Virus record (IMG/VR): IMGVR_UViG_3300008267_006046
Span: 1 to 50,601 of that record
Reading direction: 5' to 3' (one strand)
Source of the DNA: a virus
Length of the DNA: 50,601 nt
Shown: in pieces, positions 1 to 7,816 of the stretch
How the letters are laid out: every line of letters begins with the position of its first letter
Numbering within the stretch: position 1 is the first letter of the stretch
Position numbers and translations under genes: made by a program
The notes under the pieces: generated by a model
What the model saw: only the letters and a program-made list of their open reading frames with translations
What the model was told of the DNA's origin: nothing
Database searches by the model: none

Positions 1-167
1 CCTGTAAAAAAGAATGCCAACAGCTCGGGACTAGTGCCCACAAAGTAGCTGACAAACATTGATACAATAACAGCAAGACTCATATGTCCATAGACACGAC
101 CCATTGCTGAGTTAATTTCACTAGCAGAACGATACGACATTCCGCCTGTATAAGTTGTTCCAAACAT
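1..167 (-). CDS. Bax inhibitor-1 (BI-1/YccA) family membrane protein, partial
   Basis: Only the N-terminal 55 codons are in the window; the gene runs off the left edge. The ATG at 167 has a strong TAAGGAG ribosome site 5-11 bases upstream. The protein begins MFGTTYTGGMSYRSASEIN, followed by a first hydrophobic segment (about residues 30-55) headed by a GRVYGHMSLAVIVS-like stretch. This resembles the conserved start of BI-1/TMBIM proteins, which are multi-pass inner-membrane proteins linked to ion leak or protease control. It is the last visible gene of the operon read from the ligase promoter. Family assignment is from recognition of this short N-terminus; the remaining helices would confirm it. 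Confidence 0.7.
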   Translation of the reverse strand, partial: MFGTTYTGGMSYRSASEINSAMGRVYGHMSLAVIVSMFVSYFVGTSPELLAFFFT

Positions 168-177
168 ATTATTCTCC

Positions 178-360
178 TTAATTACGATTTAAAACTGGGT
201 TAAAACGCTGTCTAAATGCTAGCTCTAGACAACTGTATGTTTGTTGGGTAAATGTATTGGTATAGTGTACCCAACGACCTTCTTCGGTTTCTCTAATATA
301 GTCTATATGAAATTCAGTGCCATTGCCTGCACTCCATATTTGATCTACTTCAATCTTCAT
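178..360 (-). CDS. Small conserved phage protein, unknown function
   Basis: A 60-residue soluble protein (MKIEVDQIWSAGNG...). The start overlaps the stop of the upstream gene in an ATGA arrangement, and a 10-base gap separates it from the BI-1-like gene, so it is translationally coupled inside the ligase operon. The KIEVDQIW start and the W-V-H-Y-T-N / Y-S-C-L pattern resemble short beta-strand-rich proteins common in large phages. No catalytic motif is visible and I assign no function. Confidence 0.7.
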   Translation of the reverse strand: MKIEVDQIWSAGNGTEFHIDYIRETEEGRWVHYTNTFTQQTYSCLELAFRQRFNPVLNRN

Positions 361-581
361 CTTAACGCATCCATTGTTAGCTCCTTGCCATAGACATGTG
401 CAACTGGTTTAATCCAGCCTGCGTTTATAGCAGTTATAAAAATACTTTTATATTCTGCAGGACAACTTTGACTAATTTCGAATCCCGCCCTAGGGCAAGT
501 TACAAATCCGTCAGTAAGCATAAACTTTGGATCACCTTGTCGTATGGTTTTAATATTGCTTATTTTAGTACTTATCTTCAT
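357..581 (-). CDS. Small hypothetical protein
   Basis: A 74-residue protein with an ATGA overlap at both ends (start at 581 over the stop of the preceding gene, stop over the next start). It contains two cysteines in a TCPRAGFEIS...SCP stretch (about residues 28-41) but no clear metal-binding pattern. The coupling at both ends supports it as a real gene. Function unknown. Confidence 0.7.
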   Translation of the reverse strand: MKISTKISNIKTIRQGDPKFMLTDGFVTCPRAGFEISQSCPAEYKSIFITAINAGWIKPVAHVYGKELTMDALR

Positions 582-829
582 TGTTTAAGTGACTCTAAAG
601 TTTGACGCTTGGCTTCTTCCTTAACTTCTTGTTTGTGAATAGTTTGGAGGCCTCGAAACAATTCTTCAACTACGTGAATAATAGCATCTTTGCCGTCTTC
701 AGTTAAATGACTGTACTCTGGACTGACAGTACTCTCGTGCCATACACGTTGATTTTTAGCAAGCTCAAGCAATGCTCCGTAGAGCATATCCTTATGCATA
801 CTACGTCGGATATCAAATTTTCTCGCCAC
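578..829 (-). CDS. Hypothetical protein downstream of ligase (GTG start)
   Basis: The open frame extends further upstream inside the ligase gene, but that part is a shadow. I place the start at GTG 829, which has AGAGGG about 9 bases upstream and overlaps the ligase stop by 17 bases; an ATG at 799 is the alternative. The 83-residue product is charged and helical, with a C-terminal KQEVKEEAKRQTLESLKQ-like tail that could form a coiled coil. The stop overlaps the next start (ATGA). Function unknown. Confidence 0.6.
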   Translation of the reverse strand: MARKFDIRRSMHKDMLYGALLELAKNQRVWHESTVSPEYSHLTEDGKDAIIHVVEELFRGLQTIHKQEVKEEAKRQTLESLKQ

Positions 830-2135
830 GGTCAAACCCTCTAAAATGTAGGAAGCGCGGAAAGCGTAAAGAGTAACTTCCATCCTGATTTTGCGTAACA
901 GCATCGGCACGGACTTCCACAATTTGACCAATAAGGGTTTCACGATCACCCCAAAAAGAATCACGATCGGAATCACTAAAGCCAGAACCGCAGTTAACTC
1001 GAATTGCCTTTCCATCATCTACACCTTCACATACAAGGGCACCTAGTTTACCTACATTACGACCAGTGCCTTCTTCTACAGCCGTAACAGTTAACGATAC
1101 TTCAATAAATGGTTTGAGTTTGAGCCAAGCCACACTACGTTTGCATTCGTAGGGAGCATTGGGATCTTTAATCATAACTCCCTCGTAACCACCGGCCACA
1201 GCCTGTGCATTAATTTCTTTGTACCGTTGTTGGCCCGAATCTGTGTCCAAGTCAACTAGTTCTTGTCCTACAACAGTAATGTTAGGTACACTGGTTTCAT
1301 ATACTGAATACCATTCTTGTAAAATTTCACTTCTACGAAGTTGGGTAGTTTCGCTATAGCCTGCTTCAAATTCTTCTAGAGTCAAAATATCAAACAAGTT
1401 AAGAACAGCGTCATTGGCTTGAACATTGTCTTTACGATGAACCTGCTTCATCAAGTCTTGGAAACTGCTACTCATAACTTCGCCGTCCAGAACCATAGCA
1501 TGATCAATGCCGCCAAGGCCTGCAACAAATTTTAATTGTTCTGCTATGTGAGGGAAGTTAACAAACTCTTTACCATTACGACTGAACATATCCACACGAC
1601 CGTCAGGACGTACAATAGTGATAACCCGTACACCATCCAACTTAACTTCGATAAGTTTTTTCCCTGTGACCTTGCTTTCATGATTAGCACTATCGTGAGC
1701 AAGCTGACAACCAAAAACAGGAACAGCAAAATCAGCATATTTTTTCTCCACTACCTTGTTAACTGTTTTTTCACTGACACCACAACGCAGGTCTTTGATA
1801 AGGATGCGTCGATACCAATCATTCCATTGTGATTTGGTAGCAGTATTCATTAGAGCATCTACTGCACTACGAGCTACATTGCCAGTGAGTTCACGATTAC
1901 GTAACTTTTGGACAATAACATTAAATGCCGCCCAAGGAAGACCTTCACCGCTAGTATCTGCTTTTTCTGGAATCTGTTTAAGCCCAAATGTAATCATTGG
2001 GTCAAGTGCCAAGCGGCAACCTTGAAAAAATTCTTTATTGTCTGCTTCAGCCTGGACAAGAATAATTGCTTCTTTGTCTAAACGACTGTTATGATTTTCT
2101 AGGTTGACGATGACTTGATAGCAAGGGTCGCTCAT
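813..2135 (-). CDS. ATP-dependent DNA ligase
   Basis: A 440-residue protein that seals nicks in phage DNA during replication and repair. The nucleotidyltransferase motifs are in order: motif I EVKLDGVR with the adenylated lysine at about K165, motif III VLDGEVM, motif IV EGVMIKD and motif V VAWLKLKPF, then a C-terminal OB-fold region (about 340-440). The N-terminal helical region resembles T4 gp30-type ligases, which are slightly longer (T4 gp30 is about 487 residues). The ATG at 2135 is preceded by an AGGAA site and, further up, by a near-consensus sigma-70-like promoter. It heads the operon that runs to the left edge. Confidence 0.95.
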   Translation of the reverse strand: MSDPCYQVIVNLENHNSRLDKEAIILVQAEADNKEFFQGCRLALDPMITFGLKQIPEKADTSGEGLPWAAFNVIVQKLRNRELTGNVARSAVDALMNTATKSQWNDWYRRILIKDLRCGVSEKTVNKVVEKKYADFAVPVFGCQLAHDSANHESKVTGKKLIEVKLDGVRVITIVRPDGRVDMFSRNGKEFVNFPHIAEQLKFVAGLGGIDHAMVLDGEVMSSSFQDLMKQVHRKDNVQANDAVLNLFDILTLEEFEAGYSETTQLRRSEILQEWYSVYETSVPNITVVGQELVDLDTDSGQQRYKEINAQAVAGGYEGVMIKDPNAPYECKRSVAWLKLKPFIEVSLTVTAVEEGTGRNVGKLGALVCEGVDDGKAIRVNCGSGFSDSDRDSFWGDRETLIGQIVEVRADAVTQNQDGSYSLRFPRFLHFRGFDRGEKI

Positions 2136-2164
2136 TGTAGTTCCTATCTAGTGTTCAATGCTGT

Positions 2165-2193
2165 ATTATAGCACGAACAGACTAGTAGGTCAA
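2165..2193 (-). promoter_or_regulatory. Sigma-70-like early promoter for the ligase operon
   Basis: Read on the minus strand: -35 TTGACC (2188-2193), 17-bp spacer, -10 TATAAT (2165-2170). The -10 lies about 29 bases before the ligase ATG, which has its own ribosome site. The promoter overlaps the stop codon of the HExxH gene upstream. Confidence 0.8.
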
Positions 2194-2910
2194 GTGATTT
2201 GTGGTCTTAAATGGCTTACCTTCGTAAGCATATTCTAATTGATTCATTATCTTATGCTTCATTTGGCAAACTTTTGGGTGGTTATGGTTGTATTCAAACG
2301 CTTTCATAAAGCGTCCCCAACCATTTGGACTAACACGTTTTGGAACTTTTGAGTCCAAATATATTTTAATAGCCTTTGGATCAAAACCAAATTTATCAAT
2401 CATATCTTGGGCAAGGTTAAATGAGTGAGCACCCATTTCATCTCTGTCACCATAGTACTCTTGCTCTTTACGAGTTCGGGCATAGTAGGCTGTGCTCTGG
2501 TATCCCGGTATGGCTTTAAAATTTCTAGCACGGAATTGTCTAGTATGTATAACTTCGTGTAGTACAGTATCAGCAAACAGATGGCAAACACGTTCCCAAC
2601 GATAGTTACTCATCTTCATTGTGGCAGTTTTTGGAGGAAATACTAGCTCAACCTCGATAAAACGTTTTCTGCCCTTTCTGTCTAAATCGCTGTAGTAAGC
2701 ACCGCCTACCCAAATTTGTCCCTTTTTTACAGGATTGTATCTACTGCTTTTTACTTTTATTGGAAGGTGGGCTTTTATATGCTGACTTATTACGCTGATA
2801 ATTTCGCTTATAGGTAAGCGACGATCAACTAGTTCTGACTTTAGTTGATAGAGCATTGAGTACAGGGTATTGCGGTCCAACAAGGACCAATTAAAAGCCT
2901 GGCGGGCCAT
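2182..2910 (-). CDS. Putative zinc metallopeptidase (HExxH)
   Basis: A 242-residue protein with HEVIH at residues 118-122, the gluzincin zinc-binding motif, and a downstream GDRDEMGAHSFNLAQD stretch that could supply the third acidic ligand. The same layout (HExxH, then D-E-x-x-A about 35-40 residues later) occurs in the gene at 7791-8453, so the two look like diverged paralogues. No signal peptide is visible, so it probably acts in the infected cell. The ATG at 2910 has an AGGAG site and lies about 20 bases below a T4-type late promoter box, so it may be expressed late, unlike its neighbours. Substrate unknown. Confidence 0.75.
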   Translation of the reverse strand: MARQAFNWSLLDRNTLYSMLYQLKSELVDRRLPISEIISVISQHIKAHLPIKVKSSRYNPVKKGQIWVGGAYYSDLDRKGRKRFIEVELVFPPKTATMKMSNYRWERVCHLFADTVLHEVIHTRQFRARNFKAIPGYQSTAYYARTRKEQEYYGDRDEMGAHSFNLAQDMIDKFGFDPKAIKIYLDSKVPKRVSPNGWGRFMKAFEYNHNHPKVCQMKHKIMNQLEYAYEGKPFKTTNHLTY

Positions 2911-2930
2911 AGTACACTCCTAGACATTAC

Positions 2931-2938
2931 TATTTATA
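2931..2938 (-). promoter_or_regulatory. T4-type late promoter box
   Basis: The minus strand reads TATAAATA, an exact match to the T4 late consensus, 20 bases before the ATG of the HExxH gene. The leader between them carries an AGGAG ribosome site, so this is a conventional leadered late promoter. Confidence 0.7.
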
Positions 2939-2969
2939 GTATACTACAGCAAACCATTATATACGCACT

Positions 2970-3560
2970 TTACGGGCGTTTTGTTACAATTTCGTCAATC
3001 AATCCGTATTCTAACGCTTCATCCGCGCTCATAAACTTGTCACGTTCCATATCTGCACTAAATTGAGCAAAGGTTTTGCCTTTTGAATTGTGCTTAACAT
3101 AGATTCCCGTAAGTTCTTTTTTCATTTTTAAGATTTCTTCAACTTGGATTTGCATGTCTGTGGCCTGTCCACGAGCTCCTCCGCTGGGTTGATGAATCAT
3201 ATGACGAGCGTAAGGCAGCATTTTACGCTTACCTGGAGCACCAGAACTGGCTAACAAACTGCCCATAGAGCAGGCCTGTCCCATGACAATGGTAGACACA
3301 TCGGGCTTGATAAATTGCATTGTGTCGTAAATAGCGAGACCAGCAGTAACAACACCCCCAGGGCTATTAATAAAAAAGTTGATATCTTCATTACCTTGAC
3401 TTTCTAAAAACAGCAGTTGTGCCACAATAAGGCTAGCACTATGCTCATTAACATCCGTATCTAAAATTACAATACGGTCCTTTAACAACCGACTATAAAT
3501 GTCGTAACTACGTTCACCGCGAGCTTCTTGCTCAATAACCATTGGTACCAAATTAGGCAT
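2970..3560 (-). CDS. clpP: ATP-dependent Clp protease proteolytic subunit (ClpP)
   Basis: A 196-residue serine protease subunit close to the usual ClpP length. Visible landmarks are INSPGG (about 64-69), the nucleophile in QACSMGSLL (S98), the histidine in HMIHQPSGG (H123) and the aspartate in SADMERDKF (about D170), so the catalytic triad looks intact. ClpP forms a barrel that degrades proteins fed by a Clp ATPase; no ATPase gene lies nearby, so it would have to use a host unfoldase or one encoded elsewhere. The start overlaps the upstream gene by 8 bases with an AAGGA site. Phage ClpP may act in head maturation or host takeover; that is inference. Confidence 0.95.
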   Translation of the reverse strand: MPNLVPMVIEQEARGERSYDIYSRLLKDRIVILDTDVNEHSASLIVAQLLFLESQGNEDINFFINSPGGVVTAGLAIYDTMQFIKPDVSTIVMGQACSMGSLLASSGAPGKRKMLPYARHMIHQPSGGARGQATDMQIQVEEILKMKKELTGIYVKHNSKGKTFAQFSADMERDKFMSADEALEYGLIDEIVTKRP

Positions 3561-4284
3561 TTTGTTCCTTTACAAATTTATATGAGTACAGTTTATAAAA
3601 ATACATGTTGTCGATGCGATCTTCAGTAATTCTTGTTTCGAACAAGATAGTGGACCGATCTTTAATGTAATCATCAAATATGGGCAATAAGGGATTATCG
3701 CTGGTCAATTCAATACCATAAAGAAAATTATTATCGTCTTTAAACCAGTAACGAATTTGCTTACATTTCCTTTGTCGCACTGATGAAGTTTTAAGAAATT
3801 CTAAACGTTTCAACATTGTGTTTTGTCTAGAACTACCTAATGAACTAATACTATCAGTTTTTAATGTTTTTTTAAATTCTTCGTACACTACATCTTCCTC
3901 GTAAAAATAAGGCAGTTTGTAGTATATACCGCAGTCTTGATCTTTACAATTTCGAATACGATTTTCTAAAAGATTAATCAATCTACGTCGATAGTCGCTG
4001 AGTGGCTTTACCTCACTCAACGCTCTCCAAAAGAACTTTTTAGTATAGTACTCTCTAATCTTTTCAGCTAATTCACGATGTCGGTCTGTGATAAACTCAA
4101 TGAGACGTGCATCGTCAATGCTGACATAACCTAGTCCATTTTCTTCATATTCTTTTCGTGTGCAAGACAACACTAACGGATCTTCTTTAAATTCCGTTAA
4201 ACGTTCTGTCAATTGGATGTCAGCTAGAAAAGCATCAATTGCTTGCCTTGCCTGAATTTGTTGTGAGATTACTGTTGAAGTCAT
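3553..4284 (-). CDS. Hypothetical protein upstream of clpP
   Basis: A 243-residue, charged, mostly helical protein with no motif I recognise. A CKDQDCG stretch (about residues 113-119) holds a C-x4-C pair, with another cysteine near residue 179, but this is not convincing for zinc. It is coupled to the upstream gene by an ATGA overlap and overlaps the clpP start by 8 bases, so it is co-translated with ClpP and could be a partner. That is a guess from position only. Confidence 0.7.
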   Translation of the reverse strand: MTSTVISQQIQARQAIDAFLADIQLTERLTEFKEDPLVLSCTRKEYEENGLGYVSIDDARLIEFITDRHRELAEKIREYYTKKFFWRALSEVKPLSDYRRRLINLLENRIRNCKDQDCGIYYKLPYFYEEDVVYEEFKKTLKTDSISSLGSSRQNTMLKRLEFLKTSSVRQRKCKQIRYWFKDDNNFLYGIELTSDNPLLPIFDDYIKDRSTILFETRITEDRIDNMYFYKLYSYKFVKEQNA

Positions 4285-4703
4285 TCGTGGTTTGTCTGTA
4301 AAGGTTTTGAACTTACAAGTCCAGCAATCAACTGAAACTTTTCAAAAGCTGCCTTGGCCGCTGGGTTACCTTCTAGTTCACTATCCGGAAGAACAGTTTC
4401 CAGCCAATAGTAGGGCATTCGTCGAGGGTGGGCTCCAAACTTACGAGGCTGATGCAGTTTACCAGTTTCCCAAAGTTCAATACTCACTGAACGAAACAGG
4501 TCTTCATCTTCGGGTGGATAACTAGCCCACTCTGGGTGAGACATCATAGAGCGTCCGTGATATCCCTGCCAAATACCTTGCCATTGCTCATCGTCACGCG
4601 GATCGAAATCTGTTCGAGACACAATGATTAGAACATCATTAATATCTACTACACCCCCTACGATGTCTCGAACGCAACGACTGTAGCTTAAACCAATTTT
4701 CAT
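4281..4703 (-). CDS. Conserved phage protein, unknown function
   Basis: A 140-residue protein starting MKIGLSYSRCVRDIVGG, with a central R-T-D-F-D-P-R-D-D...W-x-G-I-W-Q-G-Y pattern and a C-terminal LHQPRKFGAHPRRMPYYWLE segment. The same arrangement is familiar from uncharacterised proteins of large tailed phages. The ATG at 4703 follows an AAGG site. No enzyme motif is visible. Confidence 0.75.
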   Translation of the reverse strand: MKIGLSYSRCVRDIVGGVVDINDVLIIVSRTDFDPRDDEQWQGIWQGYHGRSMMSHPEWASYPPEDEDLFRSVSIELWETGKLHQPRKFGAHPRRMPYYWLETVLPDSELEGNPAAKAAFEKFQLIAGLVSSKPLQTNHE

Positions 4704-4705
4704 AA

Positions 4706-4936
4706 TTACCTTCTTCCTTGTTTAAACTCACGAATAACAGGACCTTCGCTGGTAAAACTCATTCTTCCAAGTTTACCTTCGTAAACATTTCCATTCCAAC
4801 GCATTTCTAATTTTAATTGTTTCTCAACACTGACATTAAGGTATTGATATTCTTTAAATGCCAAAATATCCGCAACCATTTTTCTGCCATTGTCTTCGCA
4901 AAGGATCTCGCAATCTTCTCCGATTACTCGTCTCAT
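4706..4936 (-). CDS. Small hypothetical protein
   Basis: The frame is open 16 codons further upstream, but the ATG at 4936 overlaps the stop of the upstream gene as ATGA, so I use the 76-residue form (MRRVIGEDCEILCEDNGRK...). It is beta-strand rich with no recognised motif. The next gene follows after 2 bases. Confidence 0.65.
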   Translation of the reverse strand: MRRVIGEDCEILCEDNGRKMVADILAFKEYQYLNVSVEKQLKLEMRWNGNVYEGKLGRMSFTSEGPVIREFKQGRR

Positions 4937-5286
4937 AATGTAAATCTCACTTGTTTGATTGAATCCCAACGAAAACTTCTCCAACCTTTTGCTTCCAAGT
5001 CATAGACAGACATTGCATCTTCATTGACCTTTTTTTCTTTTTTAGGTTTAGGGAAATCTACTGGATCACTGGTGTTAGTATAATGTTTTTCTTCAGTAAG
5101 ATCAACCGGAACGAGCAGCGGACTAGTTGTACACTCCATCACTCGTTCTGATCCGTCCTTTTTGGTAAAGGTAACAGTCACAGGTCCAAATGCCAAATGT
5201 GATTTAAGCCATTTTTTAAACAGCTTAAATTCTTTATCACTCAACTGATTGCCCTTTGGAACCAAGTTCAAGTTTAAGTCGTTCAT
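4933..5286 (-). CDS. WYL_2/SH3-like beta-barrel phage protein
   Basis: A 117-residue protein with VTVTFTKKDGSERVMECT (about 37-54) and a C-terminal SVYDLEAKGWRSFRWDSIK (about 92-110). This pair of blocks is typical of the small beta-barrel family once called DUF2693 (WYL_2), widespread in T4-like phages. The blocks are separated by a lysine/proline-rich linker (about 76-87). The biochemical role is unknown; nucleic-acid binding is often supposed. The ATG at 5286 has a GGAGAAAG site. Confidence 0.75.
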   Translation of the reverse strand: MNDLNLNLVPKGNQLSDKEFKLFKKWLKSHLAFGPVTVTFTKKDGSERVMECTTSPLLVPVDLTEEKHYTNTSDPVDFPKPKKEKKVNEDAMSVYDLEAKGWRSFRWDSIKQVRFTL

Positions 5287-5386
5287 TTTCTTTCTCCAGA
5301 TGTTCTACTCTGTCTGCCAGCATACGGAATAATTCTCCAATATTAACAGCAGTATTTCTTAAAAGTTCAGCAATGTTAGGTTCCAT
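5237..5386 (-). CDS. Small coiled-coil protein (49 aa)
   Basis: Reading the minus strand from ATG 5386 gives 49 residues beginning MEPNIAELLRNTAVNIGELF and continuing with a heptad-like LADRVEHLEKENERLKLEL stretch, ending in TGA at 5237-5239. The start abuts the upstream metallophosphoesterase stop as TAATG. It overlaps the next gene by 50 bases in another frame, which is long, but it fills an otherwise empty gap and has clear coiled-coil periodicity. Probably real. Confidence 0.55.
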   Translation of the reverse strand: MEPNIAELLRNTAVNIGELFRMLADRVEHLEKENERLKLELGSKGQSVE

Positions 5387-6231
5387 TATATTTCCAATAC
5401 TATGTCAGGGTTCCATCCAGTGTCCTCATATCCTTCGTAACCTCTTGGGTTGCATACAATACGAGTTCCTCCAATTACATAGTCAAACGGATGATGTGTA
5501 TGACCATGTGTCCACAGTTTAATCTGCGGCCTATCGAGTATAAAATTACTCAAATCGCTGTGATAAGCACCGTTCATTAAATGATCACCTTTGTAATTTT
5601 CGTGAACACTTAACAAACTTGGACTATGATGTCCTACTACCACATACTTTTCAACTTCTTTACGATCAACTATTTGACCAATAAAGCGCAGAGTATCACG
5701 ATGACGAACGGCAGTATCTGCAGGTTTGAGTCTAGTATAACCTTCTAATTCTTTATGGATGATTCGAAAATCGTTCATCATGTCACGCACAGAATGCAAT
5801 GTTAGAGGATCACCTTTGTTCATGTCAGTCCACAATGTACCGCCTACAAAGATCACATCGTCGATCTTTTTATAGCCCTGTTCCAGGAAATACACATTAG
5901 GAAACTTTTGACATTCTTCTGAAAGAACAGTCAGTGTCTTATTCCACTTACCGTGATAGAATTCGTGATTCCCTGCAATGTAGATAACGTGCGGAAACTG
6001 AAAACTGCAACGCTTTAGGAAGTCACGGAAGCGCAGAGCAGTCTGTTGTCTGCGTCCAAGATTTTCAAGATTGACATCACTGTACATGCTGTAGCTAGTT
6101 TCAGGATGATCGTAGAGATCCTGTGCAACCATAATGTCGCCTGAAAGGATTAAGACATCGTAGCCGTTGTCATTCTTGATGTGTATGTCGGCAAACTCAA
6201 GATGCAAGTCGCTGACTAATTTGATTTTCAT
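5386..6231 (-). CDS. Calcineurin-like metallophosphoesterase
   Basis: A 281-residue two-metal phosphoesterase. The motifs are in order: SDLHLEF (D8, H10), LSGDIM (about 30-35), GNHEFYHG (mid-protein), VVGHHSPS and WTHGHTHHP near the C-terminus. The set is complete, so it should be active. Family members cleave phosphomonoesters or phosphodiesters, including nucleotides and nucleic acids; the substrate cannot be told here. The start overlaps the preceding 52-residue gene as ATGA. A second, smaller member lies at 48143-48745. Confidence 0.9.
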   Translation of the reverse strand: MKIKLVSDLHLEFADIHIKNDNGYDVLILSGDIMVAQDLYDHPETSYSMYSDVNLENLGRRQQTALRFRDFLKRCSFQFPHVIYIAGNHEFYHGKWNKTLTVLSEECQKFPNVYFLEQGYKKIDDVIFVGGTLWTDMNKGDPLTLHSVRDMMNDFRIIHKELEGYTRLKPADTAVRHRDTLRFIGQIVDRKEVEKYVVVGHHSPSLLSVHENYKGDHLMNGAYHSDLSNFILDRPQIKLWTHGHTHHPFDYVIGGTRIVCNPRGYEGYEDTGWNPDIVLEI

Positions 6232-6386
6232 TTTTTAAAAAAGTTTTTAATTGAGTTGTACAGATTTAAAAATCTAAAACTGTGCGGATTAATAAATGGG
6301 GGATGATGAGGACAGCGACCCTGATTCCAATCACAGGTTACGGTGTATTCTTTCCCGCAGTTATTGCATAAAAGATTATTGTTCAT
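6228..6386 (-). CDS. Small zinc-ribbon-like protein (52 aa)
   Basis: The minus strand from ATG 6386 encodes 52 residues: MNNNLLCNNCGKEYTV...GRCPHH, with C-x2-C-G followed by C-x-H-H about 15 residues later. This could be a small zinc knuckle. The C-terminus is basic (IKNFFKK). Both ends have ATGA overlaps with their neighbours, which strongly supports a real gene. Function unknown. Confidence 0.7.
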   Translation of the reverse strand: MNNNLLCNNCGKEYTVTCDWNQGRCPHHPPFINPHSFRFLNLYNSIKNFFKK

Positions 6387-6865
6387 AGTTCAAGCCCATT
6401 GTTTTTTGCGTAACGTTCGCGCATTTTTTCTTGCCGTTGTTCTTCATGTTCATCACATAGTGTTCGAATCCATCCGCCGCCGCGACTCTTGCCAGGACTA
6501 CCACATTCTTCGCAAGTTCGACCTGCCCACGATTCTGCCATACTAACCATTCCTTGAATTCGGTCATCCCCGCCTTGATAGTAAAATCTCAAGCCACCAA
6601 ATTTTTCTTTAATCTGTTCTACAATTACCTGAGGACACTCGTCTGGAATTGTATGATTCCAGGGGTTGTTTGTCAACAGTCTTTCTCGAGTTTCATTGAC
6701 CCAATTGATATGATGTTGAATGTTATTACAGAGACTTTCTATAATAGGATACCAGCCCTTACCTACTGCAAATCCTCCATACTTGCCAGCAAACATTTTA
6801 GGAAACTTTTCTTCCATGCTTTTGGCAAATTGGTCATAGTCTATAAATTCTTGATCTTCATTCAT
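6383..6865 (-). CDS. Conserved protein with Cys4/His zinc-binding tail
   Basis: A 160-residue protein. I use ATG 6865, which has GGAG at good spacing and a TAATG junction, rather than the in-frame TTG at 6871. The N-terminal half contains GKGWYPIIESLCNNIQ. The middle has QIKEKFGGLRFYYQGGDD, and the C-terminal CEECGSPGKSRGGGWIRTLCDEH gives C-x2-C...C-x2-H. The gene at 35758-36309 has the same architecture (CEKCGHPGTTRGQGW..TSCEEH), so the two are paralogues. The family is common in phages and bacteria but uncharacterised. Confidence 0.75.
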   Translation of the reverse strand: MNEDQEFIDYDQFAKSMEEKFPKMFAGKYGGFAVGKGWYPIIESLCNNIQHHINWVNETRERLLTNNPWNHTIPDECPQVIVEQIKEKFGGLRFYYQGGDDRIQGMVSMAESWAGRTCEECGSPGKSRGGGWIRTLCDEHEEQRQEKMRERYAKNNGLEL

Positions 6866-7056
6866 TACCAATTCTCCACACCAGAAATTTCTGTTCTGAA
6901 CTCACCATCAAGCCCGTTAATTGTAGTATGTATAATCAAAGCAGTGATACTACCGATACCGCTGTGATTGTCCTGCACTAATTCGAAAGATGTTGCTTCT
7001 GGAAACTTGTCCATAGTATCCAATATCTTTTGAACTTCTTCTCTACATAGGTACAT
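6865..7056 (-). CDS. Small conserved phage protein
   Basis: A 63-residue protein (MYLCREEVQKILDTMDKFPE...) with a GIGS turn and a C-terminal TEISGVENW. The pattern is familiar from T4-like phages and lacks any known function. TAATG junctions at both ends place it in a tightly coupled string of genes. Confidence 0.7.
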   Translation of the reverse strand: MYLCREEVQKILDTMDKFPEATSFELVQDNHSGIGSITALIIHTTINGLDGEFRTEISGVENW

Positions 7057-7754
7057 TATTGTGCTGCCTTTACATAATTGAGTCTAGTCACATCAGTATC
7101 TTTGTGTTTCCAATGCGTAGAATGCTCTTTAATTTTAGCTTTGACTATTACACAGGCACCAATTTTAAGATCTACTTTGCTAAACCAAGACACTATCTTA
7201 TTATCAATTATAGCAGTAATATTGAAAGCATCAAAGTTATTTGAGCGTTTTGAATCAATAATTTCGCAGTCTTTGTCAAAAACAGTTTTGCCAACTTCGG
7301 CCAAATGGCCTTTATCTACATTTCGGATACGCTTTTCAAATTGATTACGTACACGATCTTTGGAATGGATATGTGGAAGACAGGCAACATAGCCAACTTT
7401 ATTGGCTGCTACTGTTTCCGCAGACAAAATAGAATTGACTTCGGTTTGGAAATCGTTGTCGCCTTTGACTGCAGAAAACAATAGACGCTTATAATACTTA
7501 CGGATTTCGGTAGCCTGTTCTCGATCAGTGTCTTCGATTTGAAGTTTAACTGGCATCATGCGAGGATCTTGTTCCGATCCCCAATTAATAGCACCCAATG
7601 AATACAGGATGTGTGTTTTATTTGGTTGTTGATAGAATCGAAGTTGCCCTTCGCTGTCAAAAACAGGAGTCATTTCCTTAAGATACTCTTTGTTCCATCG
7701 TTGAGCCGCACAAGCAAGTTCCAAAACTTCTTGGGTGTTGTACTCTTTAGACAC
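7056..7754 (-). CDS. Hypothetical protein, possible OB-fold nucleic-acid-binding tail
   Basis: A 232-residue protein with a GTG start at 7754 preceded by GGAG. The C-terminal region (about 165-228) has alternating strands ending KIKEHSTHWKHKDTDVTRLNYVK. This resembles the 'V-K-x-H...T-x-L-N-x-V' ending of OB-like domains at the ends of phage replication proteins. The N-terminal region has no motif I recognise. It has its own sigma-70-like promoter inside the end of the upstream gene. A role in DNA or RNA binding is inference. Confidence 0.6.
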   Translation of the reverse strand: MSKEYNTQEVLELACAAQRWNKEYLKEMTPVFDSEGQLRFYQQPNKTHILYSLGAINWGSEQDPRMMPVKLQIEDTDREQATEIRKYYKRLLFSAVKGDNDFQTEVNSILSAETVAANKVGYVACLPHIHSKDRVRNQFEKRIRNVDKGHLAEVGKTVFDKDCEIIDSKRSNNFDAFNITAIIDNKIVSWFSKVDLKIGACVIVKAKIKEHSTHWKHKDTDVTRLNYVKAAQ

Positions 7755-7787
7755 AATATCCGCTCCGTATTCGTTTACGATATGTAT

Positions 7788-7816
7788 ATTTTAACGGAAA
7801 ATTTGGTTACTGTCAA
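7788..7816 (-). promoter_or_regulatory. Sigma-70-like early promoter inside the end of the upstream gene
   Basis: Minus strand: -35 TTGACA (7811-7816), 17-bp spacer, -10 TAAAAT (7788-7793). The -10 overlaps the stop codon of the 7791-8453 gene, so it would boost the genes from 7754 downward without disturbing the read-through operon. Confidence 0.7.

Noticed and set aside
578-1018. A 146-residue open frame overlapping the end of the ligase gene by about 200 bases
   Set aside because: The upstream part lies inside the ligase coding sequence in another frame. I kept only the part from GTG 829, which has a ribosome site and a short overlap.
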